Assembly (NCBI GenBank): GCA_041739875.1
Contig: JBGSNA010000367.1
Span: 1 to 64,000 of the forward strand
DNA length: 64,000 bases
Reading direction: 5' to 3'
From: JBBSJZ01 sp041739875
GTDB taxonomy: Bacteria; Planctomycetota; Planctomycetia; Pirellulales; Pirellulaceae
Made by a program: the position numbers and the translations under genes
Shown here: piece by piece, positions 9,201 to 17,812 of the stretch
Layout of the letters: the number at the start of each line of letters is the position of its first letter
Position numbering within the stretch: position 1 is the first letter of the stretch
The notes under the pieces: model-generated
What the model saw: the letters and a program-made list of their open reading frames with translations, nothing else
Told to the model about the DNA's origin: nothing
Database searches by the model: none

Positions 9201-9446
9201 CTAACCGTCCCCGGCAATGTCTTTACCAGACGCTGCCGGGGATTTTTCGTTGGCTCGCACAGTTATACCAATCTGGGCGTAGCGTGAATTGAACTCGTCA
9301 ACAAAGCGGTCCGCATCTTCAAGTGGCAGCCGTACTGGGCCAGAAACCTTGTCGTTCTGAACAAGAACGGCGCTAAAGTCGTCTATGCCGCGATTGCTAC
9401 TGCTGACCGGCTTCTTCACGCCAAATTGATTCGACGCATCGCTCAC
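9201..9446 (-). CDS. Small protein of unknown function, translationally coupled to the dehydrogenase
   Basis: 81 residues, soluble, with no family that I recognise. It starts with GTG, and the GTG overlaps the TGA of the upstream dehydrogenase gene by four bases (GTGA), which is typical of translational coupling and is the main argument that it is real. The middle has an ordered look (SAVLVQNDKVSGPVRLPLED, then DADRFVDEFNSRY), and the last 15 residues are low-complexity. The C-terminal codons lie in the terminator hairpin of the opposite gene, so the true end of conservation may be earlier. Confidence 0.5.
   Translation of the reverse strand: MSDASNQFGVKKPVSSSNRGIDDFSAVLVQNDKVSGPVRLPLEDADRFVDEFNSRYAQIGITVRANEKSPAASGKDIAGDG
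9208..9247 (+). terminator. Rho-independent terminator after the Cys-rich gene
   Basis: A 9-bp stem (TCCCCGGCA at 9208-9216 with TGCCGGGGA at 9234-9242) is followed by TTTTT. The 17-base loop can form an inner GTCT/AGAC stem. It overlaps the 3' end of the small ORF on the opposite strand. Confidence 0.8.
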
Positions 9447-10426
9447 TGTTTTTCACCACGCCATACCACTGACGGATGCGGGAACCCAAGCTGCTTGTCG
9501 ACGCGATTGTACGGCTCTTTGCCGTCGAGATACCGTCTCAAGTTCACACAGGCTAGGTCGTTGGTATCATCCACTCGACGGTACGATTGTGCCCCAACAT
9601 GCGGCGTGATGATGACGCGTTCATCATCCCACAGCAAACTTCCCTCCGCGAGTGGCTCCACCTCTGTCACATCAAGCCCGACGCCCGCGAGATGGCCTTG
9701 CGAGAGCGTTTCGACCAAAGCGGATTCGATCACGACACTGCCGCGTGCAACGTTTACGAGGTAGCTACCTGCACGCATTTTCGATAGCCGTTTAGCATCA
9801 AAAAGACCTTCAGTCAGTGCGTTGAGAGGCAAGGTCAAAATAACGATGTCGCTTTCGCCAAGCAGTCGATCGAGTTGATCATGCGACCACAATTCCGCCA
9901 CCTCGTCTGGCTTTTGTGTCGGATAGTAATCCGTCGCCAAAATCCGAACGTCCCAAGGCGCGAGCATTCTCGCGATCATTCGTCCGTTCCCGCCAAGTCC
10001 AACGATCCCGACCGTCTTGCCTCGGATGTCGTCGGTTGGACGGCGGATGAACTCGCGTTTGGCCTCAGCCCGAAAGAAAACCGGAAGTTTTCGCAGCAAT
10101 CCCATCAGCAGTGCAAACGTCTGCTCCGCCACCTGGGGAGCGAACAAACCCGATGCACTCGCAACGATGACATCGGAATCAATGACTCGTGGTACCAAAC
10201 AGTGGTCCAACCCAGCGGCTGAAGATTGGATAAAACGTAGCTTACCGGCATCCATGACCCGGTCCCAGTTTACGGGCACCTTTGCATGACCGATAAAGAT
10301 ATCAGCCGTCGGAAGCAGTTCGTCCACTCGCTCTTGACCAGCGTTGACGACCTCACAATTTGGTGCAACCGCTTGAATTTGGTCGATATGCTTCGGCTCG
10401 ACGGGATAACATAGGACGATTCGCAT
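9443..10426 (-). CDS. D-isomer-specific 2-hydroxyacid dehydrogenase, NAD(P)-dependent
   Basis: 327 residues from the ATG at 10426; the frame is open a further 11 codons upstream, but MRIVLCYPVEPKH is the natural beginning. It would reduce or oxidise a 2-keto/2-hydroxy acid in the cytoplasm. The Rossmann fingerprint GIVGLGGNGRMIARMLAPW is in the middle, followed by an aspartate-containing NAD strand (ILATDYYP). The catalytic Arg lies in LVNVARGSVVIESALVE, the Glu in GLDVTEVEPL and the His in VIITPHVGAQS. Length and order are those of the SerA/GyaR/HprA superfamily; no ACT domain follows, so it is not a full SerA. Substrate cannot be told. Its start codon overlaps the divergent GIY-YIG start, so the two share a very short control region. 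Confidence 0.88.
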   Translation of the reverse strand: MRIVLCYPVEPKHIDQIQAVAPNCEVVNAGQERVDELLPTADIFIGHAKVPVNWDRVMDAGKLRFIQSSAAGLDHCLVPRVIDSDVIVASASGLFAPQVAEQTFALLMGLLRKLPVFFRAEAKREFIRRPTDDIRGKTVGIVGLGGNGRMIARMLAPWDVRILATDYYPTQKPDEVAELWSHDQLDRLLGESDIVILTLPLNALTEGLFDAKRLSKMRAGSYLVNVARGSVVIESALVETLSQGHLAGVGLDVTEVEPLAEGSLLWDDERVIITPHVGAQSYRRVDDTNDLACVNLRRYLDGKEPYNRVDKQLGFPHPSVVWRGEKQ

Positions 10427-11426
10427 GATTTCTCTCGGCCAAACTTCTCTGGAAGACATGAATCAAATCTCAGTGAAAAACTTAACGTCCAACTCGCGTT
10501 TCGCGAAGTCGACTTGTGCCCAGACTCTTTCCGAAACATGGAGATGGGCACTGATCGTCCTTCTCAGCCTCTGTTGTTCCAGCAGCCAAGCCCTGGTTGC
10601 GGGCGGCAATGACAAGTTCGTCGAGAACGCCACTCTTGATGACGCCACACTTGTTGAGAGTTTCGCTCAATCGCATGCTGGATATAGCTCGGACGAAGTA
10701 CTCATTAGCGAAAAACTTCGTACAGCTTTCCTCTTGGCGTTGCGTGAGCATGGTATCCAACTCGAAACGGAAGACGATGAATGTGAAGCCCTGCTAGCGC
10801 TGCTTGCACTTCGCAAGAAGGGCAAGCTCCAAGTCGCAGCAACAAAACGTGCTGAGCCAGCCGACGACGCATGCTTGCCCGTGGCTGAGATTGCTTCACG
10901 AGTTGTACTTGATCGCCACCGAGTCTCCTCCGATACGATGCTGGCGACTCCAAGGCTGAGAAACGAGTTTTACGACGAGGCCGAAAAACTGAGTGGCACG
11001 ATCGACAAGTACCAACTCGCTAAGTCGGTCTTGCGGCTTCGCAAAATTCGCCAACTGAAGCCCGAACTCGTCTTGCGAGTGGCTGACTGGGACCGATCGA
11101 TCGCGACCTACACCCTCCATGAACTGAGCGAGCGACTATCGCAGAACCAGATCCCCACATCGCCGGGCGTCTATCTTTTTCGCGACGCTTCCGGATATCT
11201 CTACATCGGAGAAGCTGAGAATCTCAAGTTGAGGCTACAACAACACCTCAGCGAAAGCGATCGCGTCATGCTTGCGGACTATTTAAGGACGCACACATCA
11301 TCGGAGATCAGTGTCGAACTGCACATTTTCCCAAACGACTCACCGGCATCAAAGCTTGCGGTACGGCGAGCTTACGAAAGTGAATTAATCCGCAGCCGCG
11401 AACCCAAGTTCAATGTGCGGCCCTAG
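10425..11426 (+). CDS. GIY-YIG domain protein with N-terminal export or membrane signal
   Basis: 333 residues (322 if it starts at the ATG at 10458). The GIY-YIG nuclease fold occupies about residues 243-330: GVYLFRDASGYLYIGEAEN holds the two tyrosine motifs, NLKLRLQQHL the catalytic Arg, ESELIRSREPKFN the Glu and Asn. All five signature residues are therefore present and the domain should be catalytically competent. The first 230 residues are helical with no known domain. A hydrophobic segment (WALIVLLSLCCSSSQALVAGG) near residues 40-60 looks like a signal peptide with a long basic n-region or a membrane anchor, which is unusual for this nuclease family. It converges on the sulfatase gene with three bases between the stops. 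Target is unknown. Confidence 0.82.
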   Translation: MISLGQTSLEDMNQISVKNLTSNSRFAKSTCAQTLSETWRWALIVLLSLCCSSSQALVAGGNDKFVENATLDDATLVESFAQSHAGYSSDEVLISEKLRTAFLLALREHGIQLETEDDECEALLALLALRKKGKLQVAATKRAEPADDACLPVAEIASRVVLDRHRVSSDTMLATPRLRNEFYDEAEKLSGTIDKYQLAKSVLRLRKIRQLKPELVLRVADWDRSIATYTLHELSERLSQNQIPTSPGVYLFRDASGYLYIGEAENLKLRLQQHLSESDRVMLADYLRTHTSSEISVELHIFPNDSPASKLAVRRAYESELIRSREPKFNVRP

Positions 11427-11429
11427 CTT

Positions 11430-12998
11430 TTAACGATTCAGTAAGACACCTTCGTTTGCGCGAGTCGCAGGCATTTCATTGACAAATTTAGCATTTGTGC
11501 GTTTGAGTTCCGAAATCGTTTTTCCTCTTAACTCACGAAGTAAAGGCCCATATTCAGGCCGAAACGCAAGGTTTTCCAACTCCTCGGGGTCACGTTCCAA
11601 GTCATAGAGTTCTTCGATCTCACCCTCGACAAACGTGCGGATGTATTTGTGCTGCTTGTCTCGCAAGAGAGCATACCAAGGCACGTCGCCAACGATCGTT
11701 AGCGATTCATCCGTTGGAATCACATCTGTATCGCTGCCGTACTTACGACCGGTATGCGTCATCAACATCGGCGAGTCCCAATCGTCGGACTCAGGATCAC
11801 TAAGCAGTGGTCGAATATCGCGGCCATGCATTTCCCATGGAATGTCGACGTCTGCGGTATCGCACACGAACTGCATGATGTCGGGCCCGTTGACCGCGTG
11901 ATGACAAACTTTGCCCTCTGGTACTTTCCCAACATGGCGGATGATTAATGGCGATGCAACCGTCGAATCATACGGTGCAACTTTCTGGTTGAAGCCGTGT
12001 TCACCCAAACCGAACCCTTGATCAGCGACGTAAACGATCAACGTGTTTTCAAGCTGGCCAGTCGCCTCAAGCGTTTTCACTAACCGACCGACACCGTCAT
12101 CGATGGCCATTGCACATTCGTTGGATTGCTGGACCCAGGAATCATACGACTGGCCGGCCGTGTTCGTGTTAAAATTACTCGCAGCAATGACTTTCTTTTT
12201 ACGATAGGCCAGACCGTCTTCGCCCTTGATCCAAGCCGACGTGGTACCGAGATACGCAGGTTTGTCTGGCCAAGGCCCAAAAATATCTTTTGGCAGCGGC
12301 GCCTTGTTTCCAGCCAGTTTGCCAAGGTGACGATCCGCCGGCGTCGTGGGACCGTGAATCGCACCATAGCAAAGCCACAAATACCAAGGCTTGTCGTCGC
12401 TGCGGTGTTCACCGTTGATGTACTCAATGGCCCAGTCCGTGTAATTGTCCGTTGAGTAACCTTCGACCGTTCGTTCAACACCATTGAACGACATGATTTG
12501 GTCATAGAAGTAATTCCCCGCGTTTTCCGGGTGCGCCGGTCGATTCCACACAATTTGGTAATCCCAATCGCGTCCGTATCCAGAATTGACGCCCGTGTGC
12601 CATTTGCCGATTTGAGCCGTCTGGTATCCCTGTTTGCGAAACTCCGACGGCACGAAAGGACATCGCTCCGGGTCATACTCGCTCGCCGGATAGGTTCCTT
12701 CCATCCGCATCGATTGGATCCCATGTTGGAGATGTCCTGTAAGCAGACTCGCGCGCGACGGCATGCACCATGCACCGAGATAGCTTCGTTCAAATCGAAC
12801 GCCATCACGTGCTAACGCATCAATATTCGGGGTGCTTACCCAACTCGGGGCTTCTGAATAGCTACTGAGGGTCTTGTACGATTGGTCGTCCGAATAGATG
12901 AAGAGAATATTCGGACGCTCGGCTCGACTCAGCTGGAAACTGGACTGGGTGACGAACAACAAGAGTGCTATTGAATAGACGAAACGCATGAAGTTCAT
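11430..12998 (-). CDS. Secreted sulfatase (formylglycine-dependent, type I)
   Basis: 522 residues. Signal peptide at residues 1-26, then RPNILFIYSDDQ with the metal-binding Asp pair. The cysteine that is converted to formylglycine is Cys78 in CMPSRASLLTG, matching the C-x-P-S-R signature. K-x-H (GKWHTG) and the second metal-binding region follow (YVADQGFGLGEHG), and the C-terminal part ends with the usual YDLERDPEELENLA. It should hydrolyse sulphate esters, probably of algal polysaccharide, in the periplasm or outside. Planctomycetes carry many such genes. It lies 12 bases after purN on the same strand and may be co-transcribed with ileS and purN. The substrate cannot be predicted from sequence alone. 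Confidence 0.93.
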   Translation of the reverse strand: MNFMRFVYSIALLLFVTQSSFQLSRAERPNILFIYSDDQSYKTLSSYSEAPSWVSTPNIDALARDGVRFERSYLGAWCMPSRASLLTGHLQHGIQSMRMEGTYPASEYDPERCPFVPSEFRKQGYQTAQIGKWHTGVNSGYGRDWDYQIVWNRPAHPENAGNYFYDQIMSFNGVERTVEGYSTDNYTDWAIEYINGEHRSDDKPWYLWLCYGAIHGPTTPADRHLGKLAGNKAPLPKDIFGPWPDKPAYLGTTSAWIKGEDGLAYRKKKVIAASNFNTNTAGQSYDSWVQQSNECAMAIDDGVGRLVKTLEATGQLENTLIVYVADQGFGLGEHGFNQKVAPYDSTVASPLIIRHVGKVPEGKVCHHAVNGPDIMQFVCDTADVDIPWEMHGRDIRPLLSDPESDDWDSPMLMTHTGRKYGSDTDVIPTDESLTIVGDVPWYALLRDKQHKYIRTFVEGEIEELYDLERDPEELENLAFRPEYGPLLRELRGKTISELKRTNAKFVNEMPATRANEGVLLNR

Positions 12999-13010
12999 CC
13001 CAAGCTGGGG

Positions 13011-13601
13011 CTACAACGTTGGTGCGATTTGCGCGATCGCGTCAGGCAACGCGTCACATTCCAATGTAAACACTCTCGCAGCGAGCGTGTCGGCGGAGTC
13101 CTCAGGAAAAACATCGCAAATCCTCTGCAACACGATTGGGCCGTTGTCGTACTCATTGTCGACAAAGTGGACGGTGCAACCGCTGTACTTCACGCCGCGA
13201 TCAATTGCCGCTTGGTGAACATGACCGCCATACATTCCTGGACCGCCGAAAGCCGGCAACAACGACGGGTGAATATTCAGGACTCGACCCACGAAATCGT
13301 CGGGAATGAGGACGTGCTTCAAAAAACCCGCCATAACGACGAGCTTCACACCCGCTTCGCGACATGGTTCGAACATGGCTCGCGAATAATCCGCTACCGA
13401 CTGCGAACTCAGTTTCGGAACGATGCGCGTCTCGATCCCAGCCGATCGCCCAACATCAACACCGCGAACCTTACTGCTGCTACTGATCACCAGCCGAATA
13501 TCGACAGGCAATCCGTGCTCGTCCCGATGCCGAATCAAGTTCTCAAGCGTTCGACCGCTACCACTCAGAAACGCTGCGATGGGCAAAGGCGACTCGCTCA
13601 T
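13011..13601 (-). CDS. purN: Phosphoribosylglycinamide formyltransferase 1
   Basis: 196 residues, cytoplasmic. It transfers the formyl group from 10-formyl-tetrahydrofolate to GAR in de novo purine synthesis. The N-terminal substrate loop is LSGSGRTLENLI; the catalytic region has NIHPSLLPAFGG (Asn and His) and the Asp lies in HFVDNEYDNGPIVLQ. Length is typical for PurN. The ATG overlaps the stop of ileS by four bases (13598-13601), so translation is probably coupled. Formyltransferase relatives such as methionyl-tRNA formyltransferase are much longer, so PurN is the clear choice. Confidence 0.93.
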   Translation of the reverse strand: MSESPLPIAAFLSGSGRTLENLIRHRDEHGLPVDIRLVISSSSKVRGVDVGRSAGIETRIVPKLSSQSVADYSRAMFEPCREAGVKLVVMAGFLKHVLIPDDFVGRVLNIHPSLLPAFGGPGMYGGHVHQAAIDRGVKYSGCTVHFVDNEYDNGPIVLQRICDVFPEDSADTLAARVFTLECDALPDAIAQIAPTL

Positions 13602-16600
13602 GCATTGCCCGTCTTGCGAACAAACAGCTTTCCAAAGTCAGTTTCGAACGCATCACAACCGTCAATGATTCCCACTTCGAGCGATATCGATAGCGTCTCA
13701 GACATGATCTGGTCACGGTGCGTTTGAATCGCAGCAATGATTTCTGTGTCGTCGGTCTCCGTCGCCACCTCAATACGATCTGTATATTCGTACGCCATTT
13801 CTTTTCGGCGACTTTGAATTTGGCGAATCAAATCTTTGGCAGCGCCTTCGATCCGCAAGTCGTCGGTGACTTCCGTATTGAGAACAACCACACATCCAGC
13901 ACCTTGGGCTGCGGCCCAGCCTTCCTTCGCTTGCAACCGAATTTCAATGTCTTCATTGTCGAGTCGCAACTCTTCGCCGCCCAGCGAAATCGAGACGAAG
14001 CCGTTGGACTTGAGCTGCTCTAGCAATTCGTTTCCGTCGGCCTTGGCCAATTCCGCTTTCAACGTTTGGATTTGCTTACCAACGCGTGGCCCCAGACGCT
14101 TGAAGTTCGGCACGATGGAGTACTGGACATAGTCCGCGCCATCGGTCGTGTAAGCAACTTCCTTGACGTTTAATTCCTCACGAACGAGTTCGTCGTGATT
14201 TTGCAGCCACGCGATGTGTTCGTCGGAAGCGAGTACGACCTCAACACGCGAGAGAGGCAGGCGAACCTTTAGCTTTGCGGCGGAACGAGCGGCGCGACCG
14301 AGTGACGCGATCTCTCGCAACAATCGCATCGACTGAGACAAGTCCCGGTCCACTCGTTGGTTGATCACACCAGGAAAATCGCACAGGTGGACGCTCTGCA
14401 GCACTCGATCGCCAAACGGAGCGGTGAGCTGGCGCCACAACGTCTCCGACAAGAACGGCACGAACGGAGCGACCAACTTTGAGAGCTGCAACAGCGTCTC
14501 GTAAAGCGTCCAATAGGCGTCATGTTTGTCGGGCGAGTCCGTATCGCTCGCCCAGAACCGGTCGCGACACCGACGGACGTACCAATTACTTAATGCGTCC
14601 ACGAGCGACGTAATCGCTTGGCATGCATTGTAGTTATCGAGAGCATCCATCCGCGCGGTCACCACTTCCAGCGTCTGGTTTAACTCGGACAAAATCCAGC
14701 GATCGATCTCGCTACGTTCCGATGCCGGACGATACGTCGGACTCGATGCCAAGCTTTCTGGCGTCAATTGATCATCAGCGCTGGTCGCACTTCGAGGATC
14801 AAAACCGTCGATCTCCGCGTAGATCAAGAAAAAGCTGAACACGTTCCAAAGACGGAGCAAGAATTCAGGGATCGACTCTTTAATCGATTGTTCGCGATAT
14901 CGGATCGCGGTCCAAGGCGGTTGGCCAGCGAAGAAGAACCAACGTAGAGCGTCAGCACCGTATTTGTCAAAGATTTCAGTAGGCTCGCGATAGTTCCGCA
15001 AGCTCTTGCTCATTTTATTTCCGTCTTCTCCAAGCATCAGCCCCAAGACAATGCAATTGCGAAACGGATGTGGATACGACTGATCGGCAAATGTCTCCAC
15101 ACGGTCCGACTCGGCAATCTCCTTGCCAGACTCATTGATTGCCGAGCCTTCGCCAAACAGCATCGTGCTGATCGCAAGTTGGCTATAGAACCAACCACGC
15201 GTTTGGTCGAGCGCTTCGCTGATGAAGTCTGCAGGGAATTGGTCTGCGAATCGTTCGGAGTTTTGGTGCGGCCATCCCCATTGAGCGAAAGGCATCGCAC
15301 CGCTGTCGTACCAGCAATCGATGACGTCTGGAACGCGACGCATATGAGCGCCATCGGCGAACGGCGAATCGTACACAATCGCATCGATATACGGCTTGTG
15401 AACTCGCAAGTCATCTGGCAGTTCCGGATGTTGTTTGCTGGCTTTCGCCCAAACCTCCATCCCGGTTACACCAGGCTTCGCAAGAAGCTCTTCGTAACTT
15501 GCAACGGCTTCCATTTCACCAGTTTGCTGACAAACCCAGATCGGAAGCGGTGTGCCCCAATAACGCTCGCGTGACAAAGCCCAGTCAACGTTTGACTCCA
15601 GAAAATTGCCGAAACGTCCGTCGCGAATGTGTTCTGGCTGCCAACCGATTTGCGAATTGTTCTTGAGCATCAGATCACGAAACTTGGTCGTACGAATGAA
15701 CCAACTTCGACGTGGGTATTGAATCAGTGGATCTTGGCTCGCGCGCCAACAGAACGGGTACTCGTGCAGGTACTGTTCCTGCATCAGTAACTTGCCTTCG
15801 TCGCGAAGCGTTCGCGTCAGCGGCTTATCGGCGTCTTTGACCCACACGCCAGCAAGCTCACCGAACTCGTGGGTGAACTTACCGTCCGGGCCAATCGCAC
15901 ACAACAACTCGAGTTCGTCCCCGTCAACGAACCGAGCACGCTCGGCAACTAATACATCATGGTCGACTTCGCCGAACGCAGGTGCTTGGTGGACAATACC
16001 GCTGCCCGAATCCGTTGTCACAAACGCCGCTGGTACCACGCGCCACATTCGTTGCTCGCTGCCACCGTCGACTAAATCACTCAGGCCGTTGCGAGATGCA
16101 TAGTGAGAAAAGGGTGGTTCATAGCGTTTGCCAACAAGCGAGGTGCCAGGAAATGTCTCCAATACAGCCAGCTCTCGCTTGAGCTTGCCCGCGATCGTTT
16201 CCACGAGTGCGGACGCAATCACAAGTTCTTTGCCAAGTTCATCGTCGCGAACGACCGAGTACTCGAGCTCTGGGTTCACGGCCGCAAACATGTTGCTTGG
16301 CAACGTCCACGGCGTGGTCGTCCAGACAACGAGCGAGCGGCTTGGCGTATCAACGAGAGGAAACAGGACGTACACGCTTGGGTCAGCGACTTCTCGATAC
16401 CCTTGGCCGACTTCGCCAGCGGACAAAGCCGTGCCGCCTTGAGCCCACCACCACACAATTTTGTGGCCTTGATAGAGCAAGCCGCGATCAAACAAGTTCT
16501 TGAGCGACCACCAAACACTTTCGACATAGCTTTGGTGGTAAGTGACGTAGGCTTCTTCCAGGTCGACCCAGAAACCAAGTCGACGTGTCAACTGTTGCCA

Positions 16601-17008
16601 CTGCTGCATGTAGCGCCACACCGACTGTTGGCACTTCTGGATGAACGGTTCAACACCGTACTTTTCGATTTCTTCTTTGCTGTGGATACCGAGTTCTTTG
16701 CCGACTTCGACTTCAACGGGCAAGCCGTGCGTATCCCATCCGGCCTTTCGTTCACATCTAAACCCTCGCATAGTTTTGTAGCGAGGGAACACGTCCTTGA
16801 TGCTGCGTGTTAGACAATGTCCGGGGTGGGGCATCCCATTCGCGGTCGGAGGTCCTTCGTAAAACACGAACGAGGGACAGCCCTCGCGACGACGCAGCGA
16901 CTCGCGGTAGATGTCATTGTCATCCCAAAACTGCAACACTTCCTGTTCGAGTTTTGGGAAACTTGGACTTCCGGCTGAGGCACGGAAAGGGACATCAGGG
17001 CTTGGCAT
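13598..17008 (-). CDS. ileS: Isoleucyl-tRNA synthetase, type 2 (eukaryote-like)
   Basis: 1136 residues, longer than the common bacterial enzyme of about 930. Class Ia signatures: HIGH-type HPGH in GPPTANGMPHPGHCLTRSIK (about residue 42), a CP1 editing domain with WTTTPWTLPSN, and KMSKS at about residue 665 (GNKMSKSLRNYREP). The NYxxP tail after KMSKS and the GLPVEVEVGKELGI segment resemble the type 2 (IleS2) group rather than type 1, and the long C-terminal extension agrees. IleS2 enzymes are known to be less sensitive to mupirocin; that property is inferred here. It is preceded by the acidic protein gene (48-base gap) and followed by purN with a four-base overlap. Confidence 0.95.
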   Translation of the reverse strand: MPSPDVPFRASAGSPSFPKLEQEVLQFWDDNDIYRESLRRREGCPSFVFYEGPPTANGMPHPGHCLTRSIKDVFPRYKTMRGFRCERKAGWDTHGLPVEVEVGKELGIHSKEEIEKYGVEPFIQKCQQSVWRYMQQWQQLTRRLGFWVDLEEAYVTYHQSYVESVWWSLKNLFDRGLLYQGHKIVWWWAQGGTALSAGEVGQGYREVADPSVYVLFPLVDTPSRSLVVWTTTPWTLPSNMFAAVNPELEYSVVRDDELGKELVIASALVETIAGKLKRELAVLETFPGTSLVGKRYEPPFSHYASRNGLSDLVDGGSEQRMWRVVPAAFVTTDSGSGIVHQAPAFGEVDHDVLVAERARFVDGDELELLCAIGPDGKFTHEFGELAGVWVKDADKPLTRTLRDEGKLLMQEQYLHEYPFCWRASQDPLIQYPRRSWFIRTTKFRDLMLKNNSQIGWQPEHIRDGRFGNFLESNVDWALSRERYWGTPLPIWVCQQTGEMEAVASYEELLAKPGVTGMEVWAKASKQHPELPDDLRVHKPYIDAIVYDSPFADGAHMRRVPDVIDCWYDSGAMPFAQWGWPHQNSERFADQFPADFISEALDQTRGWFYSQLAISTMLFGEGSAINESGKEIAESDRVETFADQSYPHPFRNCIVLGLMLGEDGNKMSKSLRNYREPTEIFDKYGADALRWFFFAGQPPWTAIRYREQSIKESIPEFLLRLWNVFSFFLIYAEIDGFDPRSATSADDQLTPESLASSPTYRPASERSEIDRWILSELNQTLEVVTARMDALDNYNACQAITSLVDALSNWYVRRCRDRFWASDTDSPDKHDAYWTLYETLLQLSKLVAPFVPFLSETLWRQLTAPFGDRVLQSVHLCDFPGVINQRVDRDLSQSMRLLREIASLGRAARSAAKLKVRLPLSRVEVVLASDEHIAWLQNHDELVREELNVKEVAYTTDGADYVQYSIVPNFKRLGPRVGKQIQTLKAELAKADGNELLEQLKSNGFVSISLGGEELRLDNEDIEIRLQAKEGWAAAQGAGCVVVLNTEVTDDLRIEGAAKDLIRQIQSRRKEMAYEYTDRIEVATETDDTEIIAAIQTHRDQIMSETLSISLEVGIIDGCDAFETDFGKLFVRKTGNA

Positions 17009-17056
17009 CGTTGCGCTAGTCTTTATGGGAACTGAAATCGAGTAACAAAGAACTTT

Positions 17057-17509
17057 TTAAGACAAATCCGCGTCGTCAAAGTCATCGAAATCGTCGATGT
17101 CCTCTTCCTCGCCGATTTCACCTTCTTCACCGCCACTGAGTCCGAACTCGGCACTGATTTCGTCTTCAATTTCGATTTCGTAGTCGTCCTCGAGCTCTTC
17201 TTCGAAGTCATCGTCGAATTCGTCATCAAAGTCCTCTTCGTCGATGTCGTTGAACTCGTCAACGTCATCGTCGTCGTCCAAGTCGTCGCCAAAGCCGGTG
17301 TTACCACCACCCTCGCCGTCTTCGTCACCGGGTAGTTCGTCGTCGTCATTGCCCAAATCGTCATCGTCATCCAACACGAGTACGGGCGATATCGACGTAA
17401 AGATTTGGGAGTCAACCGGCTCGTCCGATGACATCGCGATGGGATCAAAAGCGATCGGTGAAGCAGGTAATTCGATGGTCGGCGGAGCGACAGTGACAGC
17501 AGCGGACAT
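17057..17509 (-). CDS. Highly acidic Asp/Glu-repeat protein
   Basis: 150 residues from the ATG at 17509 (the frame is open to 17581, but the extra 24 residues are basic and unlike the rest). The N-terminal 40 residues are neutral (MSAAVTVAPPTIELPASP). From about residue 45 to the end the protein is almost a polyanion, with runs such as DDDDDLGNDDDE, FDDDFEEELEDDYEIEIED and EEDIDDFDDFDDADLS. No structured domain is visible. Such tails can bind basic proteins or divalent cations, or act as unfolded delta-like acidic regions, but no function is assigned. The alternative minus-strand frame across the same DNA (Thr/Ser-rich) is a shadow. It lies directly upstream of ileS on the same strand. Confidence 0.65.
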   Translation of the reverse strand: MSAAVTVAPPTIELPASPIAFDPIAMSSDEPVDSQIFTSISPVLVLDDDDDLGNDDDELPGDEDGEGGGNTGFGDDLDDDDDVDEFNDIDEEDFDDEFDDDFEEELEDDYEIEIEDEISAEFGLSGGEEGEIGEEEDIDDFDDFDDADLS

Positions 17510-17812
17510 GAACAAAGACGCCTGAGAGTTCGAGTGTGCGTGTAAACGCGGGGATTTGCGTGAGTAAGGAAGTTTTGGCAAACCGTCCAGAGTTTCGCGG
17601 AGCCCGCCGAATTGTCAACGCAAGTTGGCTGGTGTGTCCGATGAAAGAATCTATATGGTCTCGCAGCAGACTAAATATTGCCGGGAAACTCCAGTTGGTC
17701 TGGCCCGGCCGGGTGACATTTTGATACCTGGCGCGTAGCCGACAAGCGGACCTACCGCGATTCGCGCGCTTTTATCGTCGAACTCTCCTTTTTTTCCGGA
17801 AACTATGAGCCG

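Noticed and set aside
16103..16813. 236-codon plus-strand frame opposite ileS
   Set aside because: Product has no domain and the ileS frame is certain over the whole stretch.
17023..17448. Thr/Ser/Lys-rich minus-strand frame in the acidic gene
   Set aside because: A frame-shifted reading of the GAT/GAA repeats; the acidic frame has the better start and natural extent.
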